This document shows positions 1 through 7,218 of a DNA stretch of 64,000 nt, in pieces. The DNA lies in NCBI RefSeq assembly GCF_000826125.2, contig NZ_LN651373.1, positions 274,981 through 338,980 of the forward strand, in the 5' to 3' direction. Under the pieces are notes generated by a model. That model made no database searches. It had not been told where the DNA came from and worked only from the letters and a program-made list of their open reading frames with translations. Position 1 is the first letter of the stretch; every line of letters starts with the position of its first letter. The position numbers and the translations under genes are program-made. The DNA is from Bhargavaea cecembensis. Its GTDB lineage: Bacteria > Bacillota > Bacilli > Bacillales_A > Planococcaceae.

Positions 1-1
1 G

Positions 2-433
2 ACGGACTTCCGACTCTGGACAGTTGCCGTTAAAACGTTCGAGCCGCAGCATCTGGTCGCTCTGCTGAAGTATGCGCCGCTGTTCCTGATCTACTACTTC
101 ATCGTCGGCGTCTCGGTGAACATGAACACCTCCGGCGAGAAGTTCAACGGATTCAAGGGATACGTCGCGGCGATTCTGCACTTCGTCGGTGGACTGATCT
201 TATACTTGATCTACCAATATGGATTGCTCTTTGCAACCGGAACAGCCGGTTACCCGTCGGAATCGCTGTCTTCCATAATTGTCATCGGACTCGTCCCGGT
301 CCTGTCCGTCGCTGCGGTCTTCAACCTGTTCCTCTACAGAAGGACGGGGAATGTCTACACGGGCGCATTCCTGAATGCCGTCTTGATGACGCTGATCACT
401 CTTGCGAACACGGCGCTGTATACGGTGTTGTAA
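2..433 (+). CDS. C-terminal part of a polytopic membrane protein (5' end outside window)
   Basis: The reading frame is open from the window edge, so this is the tail of a longer gene; the ATG at 116 is internal. The visible 143 residues hold about four hydrophobic segments (from LVALLKYAPLFLIYYF, GYVAAILHFVGGLILYL, IIVIGLVPVLSVAAVFNLFLY and AFLNAVLMTLITLANTALY), so this end sits in the cytoplasmic membrane. The soluble stretch TDFRLWTVAVKTFEPQH precedes the first segment. I do not recognise the family with certainty. It resembles the C-terminal membrane portion of some large Firmicute hydrolase-like membrane proteins, but the missing N-terminus would be needed to say. A terminator follows about 100 bp downstream. 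Confidence 0.75.
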   Translation, partial: TDFRLWTVAVKTFEPQHLVALLKYAPLFLIYYFIVGVSVNMNTSGEKFNGFKGYVAAILHFVGGLILYLIYQYGLLFATGTAGYPSESLSSIIVIGLVPVLSVAAVFNLFLYRRTGNVYTGAFLNAVLMTLITLANTALYTVL

Positions 434-538
434 GAAGGAGCGGCATTTGGCTCTGGTTGCAGCTCAGGGTCAGGTGTGATTGCGGTGACTGTAGGCTGCT
501 GATGGCGATCTCTTTTCGGATAAATCGATTGAAAGAAG

Positions 539-570
539 GCCTTGTTCAGGTTTTGAACAGGGCTTTTATT
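539..570 (+). terminator. Rho-independent terminator
   Basis: A 10-bp stem with one G-U pair (arms 539-548 and 554-563, loop GGTTT) is followed by TTTTATT. It probably ends the membrane-protein transcript that stops at 433. Confidence 0.75.
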
Positions 571-846
571 GTGGGGATTTTTAGAAATAACCCGTTCGGC
601 ATTTTTCGACAAAATTAGCGGTTCTATCGCCGCCTATTATCTTGAAGTTCAGGTTGTTTGTTAAGGGGATTAGCGGTAAAATAACTTTAGCGTTAGTGGT
701 AGAATGTTCCTAATTTTGATTTTGGGTTTTGGGTATATCGGCTTATCTCCGAGTGGGAATTCTGTTTAACTGAAAAGGAAGAGAAGGCGAAAAGACATGG
801 AGGATCTTGAGTTTTTGGAGAACGGAGCGGTTGAGGGAGCTCAGTC
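571..846. other. AT-rich intergenic stretch
   Basis: The 434-846 gap holds only the terminator at 539-570 and then AT-rich sequence. An ATG at 797, with a purine-rich stretch before it, opens a frame that runs to about 950 in a different phase from the ORF at 847. It could be the real start of that gene if there is a frameshift, or simply noise. I see no convincing promoter. Confidence 0.4.
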
Positions 847-1068
847 GTGGAGACGGGCCGGGGAGAGGACGGCTTGTTCATCGTCATCCTCGGTGCTGGG
901 GATGAGGAATCGCTGGAAGGGGCGGAGGCGCAGGAATTCGCCCGGCTGATCGCCGCCCGCAGACGCTACCACCTATGCGTCTCGGCCGACTGGATCGAGC
1001 CGATTGGCGGAAGTCTGTCGAATCAGCGCGCTTTCTGTTTCACAAGAGCTGACGGGAAGCGGCGCTGA
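847..1068 (+). CDS. Small hypothetical protein (doubtful)
   Basis: A GTG-started frame of 73 residues containing GLFIVILGAGDEESLEG. Its codon choice (GC-rich third positions) fits the core genes. It is followed 41 bp later by a very strong terminator, which argues that something here is transcribed. No clear ribosome binding site lies at the right distance from the GTG. An overlapping frame starting at ATG 797 in another phase begins with MEDLEFLENGAVEGAQSW, so the gene may be frameshifted or decayed. I recognise no domain. Confidence 0.35.
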   Translation: METGRGEDGLFIVILGAGDEESLEGAEAQEFARLIAARRRYHLCVSADWIEPIGGSLSNQRAFCFTRADGKRR

Positions 1069-1109
1069 TGCTCAGATCCCGGCGTTCGCCCCGCAAGGAT
1101 AAGAAAAGC

Positions 1110-1147
1110 AGAAAGCCTGTCACCGCCACGCCCGTGACAGGCTTTCT
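1110..1147 (+). terminator. Strong Rho-independent terminator
   Basis: A perfect 14-bp inverted repeat (arms 1110-1123 and 1134-1147, AGAAAGCCTGTCAC and its complement) with a 10-nt loop. The A-rich start and T-rich end make it potentially bidirectional. Confidence 0.85.
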
Positions 1148-1204
1148 TCACAGATCAAGCCGCAGACATCCTGTCGTCAACCGCACATTTAAGGAGAGAC
1201 AGCC

Positions 1205-1759
1205 GTGAAGAGGTCATTGAAGATCCTGCTCTATGCCTTCGGGCGGCAGTGGGTCAGGAGAGAGAAGGAATTAAGACGGCTTCGCCGGCTCGCCTACGAA
1301 GATGAACTGACGGGAATCGGAAATCTGCGGGCGTTCCGGGAAGGAATGACCCGGTTGATGAATGCGGGGGAGCGGTTTGCGCTGCTGTATCTGGACCTCG
1401 ACCGCTTCAAAGAAGTGAACGACCGGTTCGGCCACCTCGCCGGAGACCGCGTGCTCAGGGAAGTCGCGGCTGTGCTAGGTGAATTGGCAACAGGCCGCAC
1501 CCGTGCCTACCGCCTCGGCGGCGACGAATTTGCCCTCGTTGTCCCGGCGGATGGGGATACTGGGGCCGTCATGGAGTCGTTGAGGCGTGAATTCACCTCA
1601 TCGAACCGCCTCCGGATCGGCGATCTGCATGTCGGTGCATCGGTAGGTGTTGCAAGGTTTCCGGAGGACGGGGGGACCTGTGAACAGCTGATTGGGTGTG
1701 CTGACAGGGGGATGTATGTGGAGAAGGGGATGCGGGGGTTGGGGGAGGGTGTGGGGTGA
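1205..1759 (+). CDS. Diguanylate cyclase (GGDEF domain)
   Basis: Predicted to make cyclic di-GMP from two GTP. The protein has 184 residues and is essentially one GGDEF domain behind a short basic N-terminus. DELTGIGN lies at residues 33-40, the LDLDRFKEVND metal/nucleotide segment at about 63-73, and the GGDEF active-site loop at 105-109. No RxxD inhibitory site stands in the usual place upstream of the loop, so product feedback inhibition may be absent. There is no membrane or sensory domain. The GTG start is set by AAGGAGAG at 1191-1198. The gene stands alone behind a terminator. The last residues (GMRGLGEGVG) come from a very G-rich stretch. Confidence 0.88.
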   Translation: MKRSLKILLYAFGRQWVRREKELRRLRRLAYEDELTGIGNLRAFREGMTRLMNAGERFALLYLDLDRFKEVNDRFGHLAGDRVLREVAAVLGELATGRTRAYRLGGDEFALVVPADGDTGAVMESLRREFTSSNRLRIGDLHVGASVGVARFPEDGGTCEQLIGCADRGMYVEKGMRGLGEGVG

Positions 1760-1879
1760 GGTAGAGATTTGGTGGTGAGGTAGGCTAGTGTGGATTACTT
1801 AGCGGTTCTGGTAGCTAGTGCTGAATACATAGCCAGTCACAAGGGAGAGCGAGAAGTGTATGGAAGGAGAATCAGCCTT

Positions 1880-2365
1880 ATGCCAAAGATAAACAGTAAG
1901 ATGAGAGTGCCTGACCCGTTCGTCATGAATGAAGACACAGTGAACATTGTGGTAGCTGACTTTTTGATAGGACGGGGATTTGAATGTGAAACGCCGCTTA
2001 GCGGAAGGCAACCAGGTATCGATGTGAAAGCGAGAAAGGACAGCCTGGAAGTATTCGTCGAGTCCAAAGGCTCTCAGAAGAATGGCGCGAGTGCAGACGA
2101 AGTGTTTGATGGTGCCCAAATTGTCAATCACCTGGCCAGACAGATCCATACACTGATGAAGTACGCAACCAAACACGGGGACGGCCACTTGTATGTTCTG
2201 GCCAATCCCGATATCGAACGGATTCGTAACGAGTATGCGAAAGTCAAAAAGACAGTGGAGAAGCTGAGGTTTGTCTGCATGTGGGTTCAGGAAGACCGGA
2301 CGGTTCAAGTGGAAGGGCCGGAAGAGATGGAAGGATTGTTGGTGAGTTGTGGTTTGAGAGGATGA
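1880..2365 (+). CDS. PD-(D/E)xK nuclease-like protein, copy A
   Basis: A protein of 161 residues when started at ATG 1880, which has AAGGAGA at 1864-1870; the frame is open further upstream to 1790. It carries a PD-(D/E)xK-type signature, D48 in GIDVKAR and E61-x-K63 in VFVESKGS, with an acidic residue in an early helix (MNEDTVN). This is the layout of restriction-endonuclease-fold proteins. The centre is conserved with the paralogue at 22720 (QIHTLMKYAT, YVLANPDI, RIRNEY, FVCMWVQEDR). A role in DNA cleavage or repair is inferred from the fold only. The next gene is another PD-(D/E)xK-type protein, so the pair may form a small accessory island. Confidence 0.7.
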   Translation: MPKINSKMRVPDPFVMNEDTVNIVVADFLIGRGFECETPLSGRQPGIDVKARKDSLEVFVESKGSQKNGASADEVFDGAQIVNHLARQIHTLMKYATKHGDGHLYVLANPDIERIRNEYAKVKKTVEKLRFVCMWVQEDRTVQVEGPEEMEGLLVSCGLRG

Positions 2366-2724
2366 TGATTTATCCGCAAAGGGAAGAAGGGCATGGCCTT
2401 ATAGGGCGCAGATAAAAAGTTGTGGAGAATATGATATTGAGAGAAGTATGCAACAGAAGTAATGGTCTTCTTCGATGAGAGGGAACGGCTGGAGCAGTTA
2501 TTTGAATCATGAGGGTAAGGGTAGAAAGGACATTTGCGGCTTTAAGATTCGATTGGCAAGGCGATGTAAACTAATTGTGAGGGCTTGAGATGAATTGATA
2601 TATCGGGCAGTTCTAGGGGAGTAGTAGGAAATTAGCAGGGAAGAGAGGGAATTTGGTGGGCTGGGTTTTCATTCGTTCCGGTGAATTTAATAGAAATGTG
2701 GAAATCTGAAGGGGAGAGATTACA
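2366..2724. other. Intergenic stretch, no gene seen
   Basis: 359 bp without a credible gene. A short open stretch at about 2441-2512 ends in a frame reading VMVFFDERERLEQLFES and could be the fossil of a lost C-terminus, but it has no start or ribosome binding site. I see no terminator or promoter of good quality. Confidence 0.35.
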
Positions 2725-3888
2725 ATGAAGAACCAACAGGCGGTTGAGGCGTTGGTGTTGGATTCAGCGTGGATCAGCAAACTTGAAGGGGAAAATGAAG
2801 AGATCAATATTTTTGAGACGCTGGGCGTTGTTCATAAGGAATTGCAACATAGCAATATGATTGGCTGGTTGTTGTCGCCTAAAGAAAATCATGGCTTGGG
2901 GGATGTATTCTTAAGAACCTTCTTGTGTAGGGTGGCTGGAGACTTTGTTGCCGACTTAACGGACGAGGAAGAGACAGCATTGAATCTTGGATCCTTTACT
3001 TGCCGAAAAGAATACAGGCAGATGGATCTCCTGCTGACGTCTGATACCGAGAGAGCCGTTATCGTGATTGAAAACAAAATCTGGAGCGGGGAGTCAGAGC
3101 ACCAACTCGGGAAATATCTACGGCAAGTTAAAGAAGAGTTCAAAGATTATCACCAGCTCTGCCTGTTCCTCACTCCAGATGGGCGACCGCCGAGTGATCA
3201 GGTCAATTGGATAGGCATCTCTTATGAGGACATCTTAGAAGTACTGGAAGAAACCTTAGAAATCCAAGAGAGACAGATTAGCCCTGATGCAAAGTCCATC
3301 CTTAGACAATATATCCAGACAGTGAGGAAGCATATCGTGGGAGACGCAAAGCTAAAAAAGTATTGCCAGGAATTGTACTTTAAACATCGCAAGGCCTTTG
3401 ATCTCATATTTGAATATAAACCAGACTTAGCCAGGGAGATCTCAGATGCGTTGCAGAAAGAATTGCATGGCAAGGTAGAGTTGGATCAGTCGACAAAATC
3501 CTATATTCGCTTTACAACGAAAGATCTAGACTCTCTTACACCTAAAGGAAGCACCTGGACAAACAGCGGTCGGATGCTGTTGTTTGAAATCCAAAATAGA
3601 TCCGGCCGACTTGACCTAAAATTGATCATCGGGCCAGGGGATCCGGAGGACCGGCGGAAACTCTTTGCGTTAAAAAAGAGTAAGCCAGACGTAATGATCG
3701 GTGCGTCGAAAAGCCTTCAAAAGAGTTACACTCAGCTATACAAAACAGAACTCGTCCCGATGGAGTATATTACCGATCATGAGAGCGAACCTGACATGGT
3801 GATTGATGAGGCAGTTAAGTCTGTAAATAAGTTTATCAACATAGAAATGAAGAGAATCGAAAAAGTAATTATTGATTTCTTAGGTTGA
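2725..3888 (+). CDS. PDDEXK-family nuclease-like protein, copy A
   Basis: A 387-residue protein of the PD-(D/E)xK superfamily of unknown role (it resembles the PDDEXK_4 group). The catalytic-type residues are D101 in YRQMDLLL and E116-x-K118 in VIVIENKIW. The conserved N-terminal block FETLG...HSNMIGWLLSPKENHGL at about residues 30-57 recurs in the paralogue at 35239. The C-terminal half is a separate alpha/beta region that ends in a basic helix. AGGGGAGA sits 8 bp before the ATG. Family members are commonly found in accessory and defence neighbourhoods. Here it lies between another nuclease-like gene and an OLD nuclease. I cannot tell the target from sequence alone. Confidence 0.75.
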   Translation: MKNQQAVEALVLDSAWISKLEGENEEINIFETLGVVHKELQHSNMIGWLLSPKENHGLGDVFLRTFLCRVAGDFVADLTDEEETALNLGSFTCRKEYRQMDLLLTSDTERAVIVIENKIWSGESEHQLGKYLRQVKEEFKDYHQLCLFLTPDGRPPSDQVNWIGISYEDILEVLEETLEIQERQISPDAKSILRQYIQTVRKHIVGDAKLKKYCQELYFKHRKAFDLIFEYKPDLAREISDALQKELHGKVELDQSTKSYIRFTTKDLDSLTPKGSTWTNSGRMLLFEIQNRSGRLDLKLIIGPGDPEDRRKLFALKKSKPDVMIGASKSLQKSYTQLYKTELVPMEYITDHESEPDMVIDEAVKSVNKFINIEMKRIEKVIIDFLG

Positions 3889-4191
3889 TATTATGTTTTA
3901 GAAAGAAATGCAACCGCTCAAAAGAATATTACCTGTTTCAAAAAAAGTTTGTTTGTTATTTTCGAATGTTATGAAAAGTTAGAGAAGGATTATCATAATT
4001 GCCACGCGCTATATCTACCCGAACTAATTATCTAATTCTTTCGGTTAAATAGAAAACTGAGTGATATACTGGTCGTTTGATTGAAGATGGATGGAATAGT
4101 ATCGGATACAAATTTGAAAGGAGGGGTTGTGGTTTCTGTTGGTATAGGTGTAGTGAATTAAAACAGTAATTCCATGAAAGGGGAATCATCG

Positions 4192-6120
4192 ATGAGAATT
4201 AAAGAAATAATAATAAGGAACTTTAAAAGTATAGGGTGCATAGAGCCTTGTAAAATCATATTCCCTAATGTTAATGATGAAGGGTCTTCTGATTTTATTA
4301 CAATAATAGGAGAAAACAATATTGGGAAGTCATCCATATTAGAAGCTCTAAAGCTATTTTTGCCTGAAACGGACTTACCTAGCAATCCAACAATAGATAT
4401 GTTTCCTAATAAAATTGTACCAGAAAATGAAGAAGACTATATGGAAGTGATGATCACTTTTGATGGGTTTAATACCGAGGATATGAACAATACTCATATT
4501 AAACCGTACGTTCATAGAGGCGAAATGCGTATTAGAAGGATTTGGTCAGGTCCTGATCTAAGAGATAGTGATGTGCCTTTTGAGGCCTATATCCCGAAAA
4601 GAACCTTAAGTGAGATTAGTCACGAAGCACCATGGAAGGAGGCAGACTTTGCAGTTTGTGATGAAAAACTAATACAATTACATAAAAGTTTTTGCGTAGA
4701 GAAAAAGTTGAAGTCAAAAACAATCACTGCTGCAAAACAAGAAGAATTTATAGACTTCGTATTCTTAAATGACTCAAGTTTAACAGTCGATGGAGTAGTG
4801 GAATGGCGTAAAAACCCAAACGGTTTATCATCTATATTACGTTCAATCATGCCCAAGGTGATATATGTGCCAGCGGTTAAGCTTACTAATGAGGAGGCGG
4901 ATGCAAAGAAAACAAAGTCAGCAGCAAGTCAAATTGTCTCTACATTATTTGAACATCATCTTAATGAGACTGACGAAATACAGAACTTTAAGAGTTCGCT
5001 CTTAGCTATTCAAAGCATTTTTGATGAAGAAAACCGACATACTGAAGTAAAAGGACTAGAAAAACGAATTGGACGTAAACTAAATCGACTAATGGACGAT
5101 ATTGAAGTTAACTTTAAGTTTGACATTCCTGAGGTTATGGAAAACCTGTATATGAACTCAGCTATCCAACTAAAGCGAGGTTCCTTGATGACTCATCCTA
5201 GTCAACAGGGAAATGGGTTGCAAAGGATGCTAATCTTATCGCTATTAGAAATTCTAGCTGAGCAACTTACTAATCATAGTATAGATAGTGAAAGGCAGCC
5301 AGGTTCAGAAGGACAATGGAAAAGGAGTTTACTCTTCTTAATTGAAGAACCTGAAATTTATCTGCATCCTCATTTGCAAAGAAAAATGAGAGATTCGTTA
5401 ATACAAATTTCAAAACACTTTCTTTCTCAAGTGATATGTACTTCGCACTCAGAAAACTTTATAGACTTGGCAGATCGTCACCAAGGTCTTGTGATATTAA
5501 GAAAGGGAGAGGACCATTTAACCTCGGTCACTCAGGTCTCTGAAAATATATATAATGGCGAGGCTGCTGGAGAAATGAGAGATCGAATGAGAATGCTACT
5601 AAACTTTAATACATCAACATTAGAAGCATTTTTTGCAAGAAGAGTAGTACTCGTTGAAGGTGATTGTGAAGTCGCAAGTGTATATGCAATAAAAGAACGT
5701 TTGAAACAGAAGTACCCACAAGCGGCAGATGAATTAGAAGCATTGGTGAAAGAGGTATCTGTAATCCCATGTAATGGTAAACTGACTCAAAAGGCATATT
5801 ATACTGTTCTTGAAAACTTCGGTATTGACTCTTACTTGGTTCATGATTTAGATGGTATTGAACAAGATCAAGGCTCAAATCTAAATATCCTAAATACTAT
5901 TGGCAGTGAGGAATTCCGTCTCACTCATAATAGGAACTTTGAGCATTTTATATTTAATGAAGAATGGGAGAATGACAAGCCATGGAGAGCTACAAAAAAA
6001 ATTAACGATCAGTTCGAATTATACGAGGATAAGCTTTTGCGTTTTTTCAGCTTTATAATTGAAGAGAATAAATTTAATTACTGGATGGAACATGCTAAAC
6101 AGACATTAGTGGAAGCATAA
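4192..6120 (+). CDS. OLD-family ATP-dependent endonuclease (AAA ATPase + TOPRIM)
   Basis: A 642-residue protein of the overcoming-lysogenization-defect family. The ABC-type ATPase half has Walker A GENNIGKSS (about residues 40-48), a signature-like region around SQQGNGLQRML, and a Walker B-type stretch LFLIEEPEIYLHPHLQ. The C-terminal TOPRIM nuclease half begins at VVLVEGDCEVASVYAI. The start is taken at ATG 4192 because AAAGGGGA (4178-4185) is correctly spaced; ATG 4174 has no ribosome binding site. No UvrD-like helicase follows, so this is a solo (class 1-type) OLD rather than a Gabija pair. The gene is much more AT-rich than the core genes, which points to horizontal acquisition. An anti-phage or DNA-processing role is inferred. 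Confidence 0.85.
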   Translation: MRIKEIIIRNFKSIGCIEPCKIIFPNVNDEGSSDFITIIGENNIGKSSILEALKLFLPETDLPSNPTIDMFPNKIVPENEEDYMEVMITFDGFNTEDMNNTHIKPYVHRGEMRIRRIWSGPDLRDSDVPFEAYIPKRTLSEISHEAPWKEADFAVCDEKLIQLHKSFCVEKKLKSKTITAAKQEEFIDFVFLNDSSLTVDGVVEWRKNPNGLSSILRSIMPKVIYVPAVKLTNEEADAKKTKSAASQIVSTLFEHHLNETDEIQNFKSSLLAIQSIFDEENRHTEVKGLEKRIGRKLNRLMDDIEVNFKFDIPEVMENLYMNSAIQLKRGSLMTHPSQQGNGLQRMLILSLLEILAEQLTNHSIDSERQPGSEGQWKRSLLFLIEEPEIYLHPHLQRKMRDSLIQISKHFLSQVICTSHSENFIDLADRHQGLVILRKGEDHLTSVTQVSENIYNGEAAGEMRDRMRMLLNFNTSTLEAFFARRVVLVEGDCEVASVYAIKERLKQKYPQAADELEALVKEVSVIPCNGKLTQKAYYTVLENFGIDSYLVHDLDGIEQDQGSNLNILNTIGSEEFRLTHNRNFEHFIFNEEWENDKPWRATKKINDQFELYEDKLLRFFSFIIEENKFNYWMEHAKQTLVEA

Positions 6121-6301
6121 AATATAAGGAATTAGAAAGATGCCGCTGCTCGATATAGTTGGCTAGATTACTCCCTATAACTTTTCGGCACCAGAATCCG
6201 GAAGGCTAAAGGTCATACCGACCATTTCGGTGATTTTCAAACCTACGAGCAACACTTCACTCATCAGTGCGAAAGTTTGGCAGGGTTTAATAAAACAGTA
6301 A

Positions 6302-6330
6302 TTGAATTTTATGAAATTCATTTGTATAAT
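6302..6330 (+). promoter_or_regulatory. Sigma-A promoter of the GTPase-centre-mimic unit
   Basis: TTGAAT (6302-6307), exactly 17 bp, then TATAAT (6325-6330). Transcription should begin near 6337, about 12 nt before the rRNA-like element. The 180 bp between this promoter and the OLD stop codon show no other clear feature. Confidence 0.8.
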
Positions 6331-6348
6331 AGAATTAAGCTAAGGAAA

Positions 6349-6400
6349 GTGGATGTAGGCTTAGAAGCGGCCATCATTTAAAGAGTGCGTAATAGCTCAC
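6349..6400 (+). ncRNA. Copy of the 23S rRNA GTPase-associated centre (L11-binding domain) in an mRNA leader
   Basis: From GATGTAGGCTTAGAAGC through CCATCATTTAAAGAGTGC to GTAATAGCTCAC, this segment reproduces the 23S rRNA helix 43/44 region (around E. coli 1053-1105), which binds ribosomal protein L11 and is the thiostrepton target. From memory it differs from a typical bacterial core at only a few positions. One is A instead of U at the equivalent of 1061, a change known to stabilise the fold. No other rRNA sequence is recognisable on either side. It sits in the predicted 5' leader of the 61-codon ORF at 6439. It may act as an L11-binding or ribosome-mimicking control element, or it may be a fossil insertion. 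Confidence 0.8.
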
Positions 6401-6426
6401 CTTGTTAGCCACACCAAACTAACAGG
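6401..6426 (+). promoter_or_regulatory. Hairpin overlapping the ribosome binding site
   Basis: An 8-bp stem (6401-6408 with 6419-6426, two wobble-tolerant outer pairs, loop CCACACCAAA) starts at the base after the rRNA-like element. Its 3' arm runs into the Shine-Dalgarno AGGGAGAGA (6424-6432). Formation would partly hide the ribosome binding site of the ORF at 6439. Confidence 0.55.
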
Positions 6427-6438
6427 GAGAGAGTATGA

Positions 6439-6624
6439 ATGTCAATAATGCATAAGAGAATTACAGTCGTGGTCGTAGTCGTTTTGCTAGGTAGCATTAC
6501 AGGCTTTCTGCAACCAAAGGTCTTGCTAGAGTTGTTTAACATAGCTAACATGAACCAGTTCATGGTTGTAGGATTGCCGATCATTTACCATCATCTCACA
6601 GAAAATGAGTTTATGGAAAAATGA
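6439..6624 (+). CDS. 61-residue protein with hydrophobic N-terminus behind the rRNA-mimic leader
   Basis: The ATG at 6439 has AGGGAGAGA at 6424-6432. The product begins MSIMHKRITVVVVVVLLGSITGFLQ, a basic start followed by one transmembrane or signal-like helix. The tail is short and polar (NEFMEK). I recognise no family. It is the only ORF between the promoter at 6302 and the terminator at 6808, so it is the natural target of the leader element. An ATG four bases upstream (6435) gives only a 6-codon frame. The function is unknown. Confidence 0.55.
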   Translation: MSIMHKRITVVVVVVLLGSITGFLQPKVLLELFNIANMNQFMVVGLPIIYHHLTENEFMEK

Positions 6625-6807
6625 TTAAAGGATAAATAGAATAGGGTGTCGTAAACTATGATTTATGATGCCTCTATCTATGTCCTCCATCAAGCTTGGA
6701 CATTGATAGGTTAACTAAATATTAATTATTAGTTAGTTATTAAAAAAGCTTGCGTTTTGACTGTTCTTCTCTTACAAGCAATTGATGTTCACAACTCCTC
6801 CTTGAAT

Positions 6808-6842
6808 AGCCGCCATATCTAGTGATATTGGCGGCTTTTGGT
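6808..6842 (+). terminator. Rho-independent terminator
   Basis: AGCCGCCATATC pairs with its near complement (6808-6819 with 6824-6836, one bulged base, loop TAGT), followed by TTTTGGTGTTTTT. It closes the transcription unit that starts at about 6337. Confidence 0.8.
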
Positions 6843-7130
6843 GTTTTTAAATAAGAATGTGGTTATGTTCTTAAATGGGCTGTTTTATAGATTCGGAATA
6901 CAGGTGAGGAAGATAGGCATGGATGACATTTTGCCGATGTCCATGTCCTGAATCTTGTGTTGTCCATTGAGGTGTCTTTAGCACTGTGAAGAAAGCGATA
7001 GTTCCCTCCGTAGCCATTGAAGATATACAAGAGATGAAAATACTGCTGCCCACGCTTAGTAACCACTTTATCCTATACAGTCACATGGCGCGAGGGAGAG
7101 AGCATGCTCGTTCAAAAAAATCTATCATTT
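6843..7130. other. Gap upstream of the xylose operon
   Basis: 288 bp without a gene I can support. A 67-codon open frame on the minus strand (6863-7066) has no convincing start or homologue known to me. The xyl control region begins at 7133. Confidence 0.4.
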
Positions 7131-7132
7131 TA

Positions 7133-7161
7133 TTGACAACGCTTTCACCAGAATATACACT
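7133..7161 (+). promoter_or_regulatory. xyl operon promoter with overlapping cre box
   Basis: The -35 is TTGACA (7133-7138). The -10 is TACACT at 7156-7161 (17-bp spacer), with an alternative TATACA at 7154. The -35 overlaps a CcpA-type catabolite responsive element, TGACAACGCTTTCA (7134-7147), which matches TGWAANCGNTNWCA at all but one position. Glucose repression through CcpA is the likely consequence. Confidence 0.75.
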
Positions 7162-7183
7162 TTGTTTATATCTTAAACAAAGT
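7159..7183 (+). promoter_or_regulatory. XylR operator
   Basis: Perfect 10-bp inverted repeat ACTTTGTTTA / TAAACAAAGT with a 5-bp centre. It lies just downstream of the -10 and has the GTTTA...TAAAC core known from Bacillus XylR operators. It would be bound by the ROK repressor encoded at 11745 in the absence of xylose. Confidence 0.8.
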
Positions 7184-7218
7184 AAAATTCACTTGTCTGT
7201 TCAGAAAGGAGCTTTTCG

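Noticed and set aside
6190..6290. Minus-strand frame with ALMSEVLLVGLKITEMVGM just before the rRNA-mimic promoter
   Set aside because: No start signal, very short, and no recognisable family; it may be a C-terminal gene fossil, but the support is too thin to annotate.
6349..6400. Start of a degraded rRNA operon
   Set aside because: Only the 52-nt GTPase-centre segment matches; the flanks have no 23S, 5S or tRNA sequence and are instead a promoter and a coding leader.
4192..6838. Gabija defence system
   Set aside because: The OLD-like protein is present, but no UvrD/GajB helicase follows it.
6863..7066. 67-codon minus-strand frame upstream of the xyl promoter, perhaps a transposase remnant
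   Set aside because: I could not match it to any transposase motif, and no start signal or inverted repeats were seen.
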